From Sterolibacterium sp. (lineage in GTDB: Bacteria; Pseudomonadota; Gammaproteobacteria; Burkholderiales; Rhodocyclaceae), in contig JAHRWT010000058.1 of NCBI GenBank assembly GCA_019105045.1, positions 1 to 58,050 on the forward strand: DNA of 58,050 nt. The letters are read 5' to 3'. Position 1 is the stretch's first letter; the number at the start of each line of letters is the position of its first letter. The position numbers and the translations under genes are program-made. The notes under the pieces are model-generated. The model did not search any database. It was not told the origin of the DNA and saw only the letters and a program-made list of their open reading frames with translations. Below, in pieces: positions 54,388-58,050 of the stretch.

Positions 54388-56202
54388 ATGATTCCCGAAA
54401 GCTTCATCCAGGAACTGCTGGCCCGCATCGACGTGGTCGATATCGTCGAGCGCCACGTGCCGCTGAAGAAAACCGGCGCCAACTACAGCGCCTGCTGCCC
54501 CTTTCATTCCGAAAAGACGCCTTCCTTCACCGTCAGTCCCAGCAAGCAGTTCTACCACTGCTTCGGCTGTGGCGCGCACGGCAGCGCGATCGGTTTCCTC
54601 ATGGAATATTCCGGGCTGGGCTTCATTGAAGCCGTCGAAGAGCTTGCCGCCAGTCTGGGGCTGGAAGTACCACGTGAATCACGGGATTCACGTGATTCAC
54701 AGCGCGGCGACCAGACACGGCAAAACCTGCAGCAGACCGCCTCGCTGACCGAGCACATGGCGCGCGCGGCAAAGTTCTATCTCGAACAACTCAAAGCCAG
54801 CCCGCGTGCCATCGACTATCTCAAGCGGCGTGGGCTGACCGGCGAAATCGCCGCGCGCTACGGCCTGGGCTATGCCCCGGATGGCTGGCAGAATCTGGCC
54901 GCGCTGTTTGCCGACTACAACCGTTCAGAAGCACTCGCCGAATGCGGCCTGGTCATCGACAACGAGCAAGGACGCCGCTACGACCGCTTCCGCGATCGCA
55001 TCATGTTTCCCATCCTCGACCAGCGCAACAACATCATCGGTTTCGGTGGCCGCATTCTCGATCAGGGTGAGCCCAAATATCTCAACTCGCCGGAAACCCC
55101 CCTGTTCGAAAAAGGTCGCGAACTCTACGGCCTGCCACAGGCACGCAAGGCCATCCGCGAAGCCAATGCGGTGATCGTCGTCGAAGGCTACATGGATGTC
55201 GTCGGCCTGGCCCAGCTCGGTGTGACGCATGTCGTGGCCACGCTGGGCACGGCCACCACACCCTTGCATCTGCAAAAACTTTTCCGTCTGGCCGATCGCA
55301 TCATTTTCTGCTTCGATCGCGATGCCGCCGGCGACAAGGCCGCCTGGCGCGCCATGGAAACCGGCCTGGAACAACTTGCCGACAACAAAAGCATCGAAAT
55401 CCTGCAAATGCCGGGCAACCAGGATCCGGACGAATTCATCCGCGAACACGGCAAGGCCGCCTTTCTCGATCAAGTCCAGCACGCCACGCGGCTCAGCGAA
55501 TTCATGATTCACCAACTGACACAGCGCAGCAAACCCTATACCGCCGAAGGCCGCGCCCAGCTGATCCATGCCGCCAAACCCCTGCTGCAACGCGTGAAAG
55601 CCCCAGTGCTGCGCGTACAACTAACCAAGGCCATCGCCGATCTTGCCCAGCTCAGTCAGGCCGAAGTAGAGACCGCCTGCGAACTCAGTCCGCTCCACCA
55701 GCGACGCAGCGCCCTGCCGCGCATGGCCCAACGGCCAGCCGCCCGCTCCATCGAGCATCAACTGCTGGAAAACATCCTCCACCAGCCTTTGCGCGCCACC
55801 CGCCTGCCCCTCGAACTGCTTGTCGGCAACGCGCCGGAAATCGCTGCCCTGCGCGCCATGGTTGCTGCCATTGACCACGGCGCACTGCCGGTTGCCGAGA
55901 ACTCCGCAGCAGTCGGCATGGGCATGCTGCTCGAATTCTTCCGCGGCAGCGAACATGAGACAACGCTGACCCAATACGTCAGCGCCCTGGCCAGCCAGGA
56001 CATGGACAACCAAACCGAACAGGCCATGGAAACCGAATTCAATGACGCCCTGGAAAGGCTGCGCCAGGCCCATCTGACCAAGGAAATCGCCCTGCTGACA
56101 CACAAGGAACGCAATGGCGGTCTGAACAGCGAAGAAAGACAACTGTTTGCCCGCTTGCTGGCCCAGAAAAATGCGGCGACAAAACTTCGGCAGAACAGCT
56201 AA
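54388..56202 (+). CDS. dnaG: DNA primase DnaG
   Basis: DnaG synthesises RNA primers for replication. The 604-residue protein has a zinc-binding domain with C37, H40, C58 and C61. Its RNA-polymerase domain has the TOPRIM fold, with the glutamate in VIVVEGYMDVVGL and the aspartates in FCFDRDAAGDKAAW, and a C-terminal DnaB-interaction domain. In the linker after the zinc domain three tandem 9-bp units encode R-E-S, R-D-S, R-D-S (residues 96-104). It follows yqeY by 47 bp. A weak promoter may overlap its 3' end in front of rpoD. Confidence 0.98.
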   Translation: MIPESFIQELLARIDVVDIVERHVPLKKTGANYSACCPFHSEKTPSFTVSPSKQFYHCFGCGAHGSAIGFLMEYSGLGFIEAVEELAASLGLEVPRESRDSRDSQRGDQTRQNLQQTASLTEHMARAAKFYLEQLKASPRAIDYLKRRGLTGEIAARYGLGYAPDGWQNLAALFADYNRSEALAECGLVIDNEQGRRYDRFRDRIMFPILDQRNNIIGFGGRILDQGEPKYLNSPETPLFEKGRELYGLPQARKAIREANAVIVVEGYMDVVGLAQLGVTHVVATLGTATTPLHLQKLFRLADRIIFCFDRDAAGDKAAWRAMETGLEQLADNKSIEILQMPGNQDPDEFIREHGKAAFLDQVQHATRLSEFMIHQLTQRSKPYTAEGRAQLIHAAKPLLQRVKAPVLRVQLTKAIADLAQLSQAEVETACELSPLHQRRSALPRMAQRPAARSIEHQLLENILHQPLRATRLPLELLVGNAPEIAALRAMVAAIDHGALPVAENSAAVGMGMLLEFFRGSEHETTLTQYVSALASQDMDNQTEQAMETEFNDALERLRQAHLTKEIALLTHKERNGGLNSEERQLFARLLAQKNAATKLRQNS

Positions 56203-56209
56203 GTTAATG

Positions 56210-56215
56210 TATAAT
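56210..56215 (+). promoter_or_regulatory. Possible internal promoter -10 before rpoD
   Basis: A perfect TATAAT lies eight bases after the dnaG stop and about 80 bp before the rpoD ATG. The -35 candidate (TTCGGC, 18 bp upstream, inside dnaG) is weak. In E. coli a heat-shock promoter inside dnaG drives rpoD. Whether this one works is unknown. Confidence 0.35.
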
Positions 56216-56296
56216 CTCTGGTTTTCCAAAATTCATGCATGGGCGGTGCCGTCCCCGGCACATGCTCATTCCGTGCACCCGGCAGTGAGGACATAA

Positions 56297-58050
<1,754 letters not shown>

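Overview
The window reads as core chromosome of a betaproteobacterium, most like the Rhodocyclales/Sterolibacteriaceae. This rests on gene order and protein character, not on a database search. The pointers are tyrS divergent from an M23 peptidase and anmK; a ruvCAB-ybgC-tolQRAB-pal-cpoB-queEC block; a complete mraZ-to-lpxC division and cell-wall (dcw) cluster with a meso-diaminopimelate-type MurE; rpsU-yqeY-dnaG-rpoD; and an RpoD with a long Lys/Ala/Pro-rich N-terminus. GC content is high and almost every gene lies on the minus strand, mostly in overlapping, translationally coupled chains.

Layout from left to right. 1-180: promoter and boxA leader of an rRNA operon that leaves the window to the left. 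232-4523: tyrS (-), M23 endopeptidase and anmK (+), erpA (-). 4701-7202: argC, queC and queE. 7262-14783: the Tol-Pal envelope operon behind ruvC-ruvA-ruvB. 14846-17360: yebC, and a HerA/YjgR-like ATPase gene broken by a one-base deletion in its P-loop. 17414-36853: the dcw cluster. It is read from a promoter with four MraZ boxes through mraZ, rsmH, ftsL, ftsI, murE, murF, mraY, murD, ftsW, murG, murC, murB, ddl, ftsQ, ftsA, ftsZ and lpxC to a small membrane protein. 37043-37418: RNase P RNA. 37448-40512: an accessory pair of flavoenzymes. 40668-46693: aroK-aroB-dgt-glmU-glmS, linking the shikimate pathway, dNTP control and UDP-GlcNAc supply. 46837-50118 (+): CbbY-like phosphatase, sulfotransferase, ogt and xerD. 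50132-53308: folB, plsY, tsaD and a three-repeat DUF2249 protein behind an NsrR-like operator. 53504-58050 (+): rpsU-yqeY-dnaG-rpoD, with rpoD cut by the window edge.

Functionally the window is dominated by cell-envelope construction. GlmS and GlmU make UDP-GlcNAc, the Mur enzymes and MraY/MurG make lipid II, FtsI/FtsW/FtsQ/FtsL/FtsA/FtsZ build the septum, LpxC commits to lipid A, Tol-Pal constricts the outer membrane, and the M23 peptidase and AnmK remodel and recycle the wall.

I found no mobile element, CRISPR array, tRNA, prophage or recognisable defence system, and no convincing wholly new multi-gene system. The points most worth a second look are the frameshifted P-loop ATPase, the DUF2249 gene with its NsrR-like site, the flavoenzyme pair (one member with a Cys-rich tail, a terminator-like hairpin between the genes), the CbbY/sulfotransferase pair, and short tandem repeats of different unit lengths at several gene junctions.
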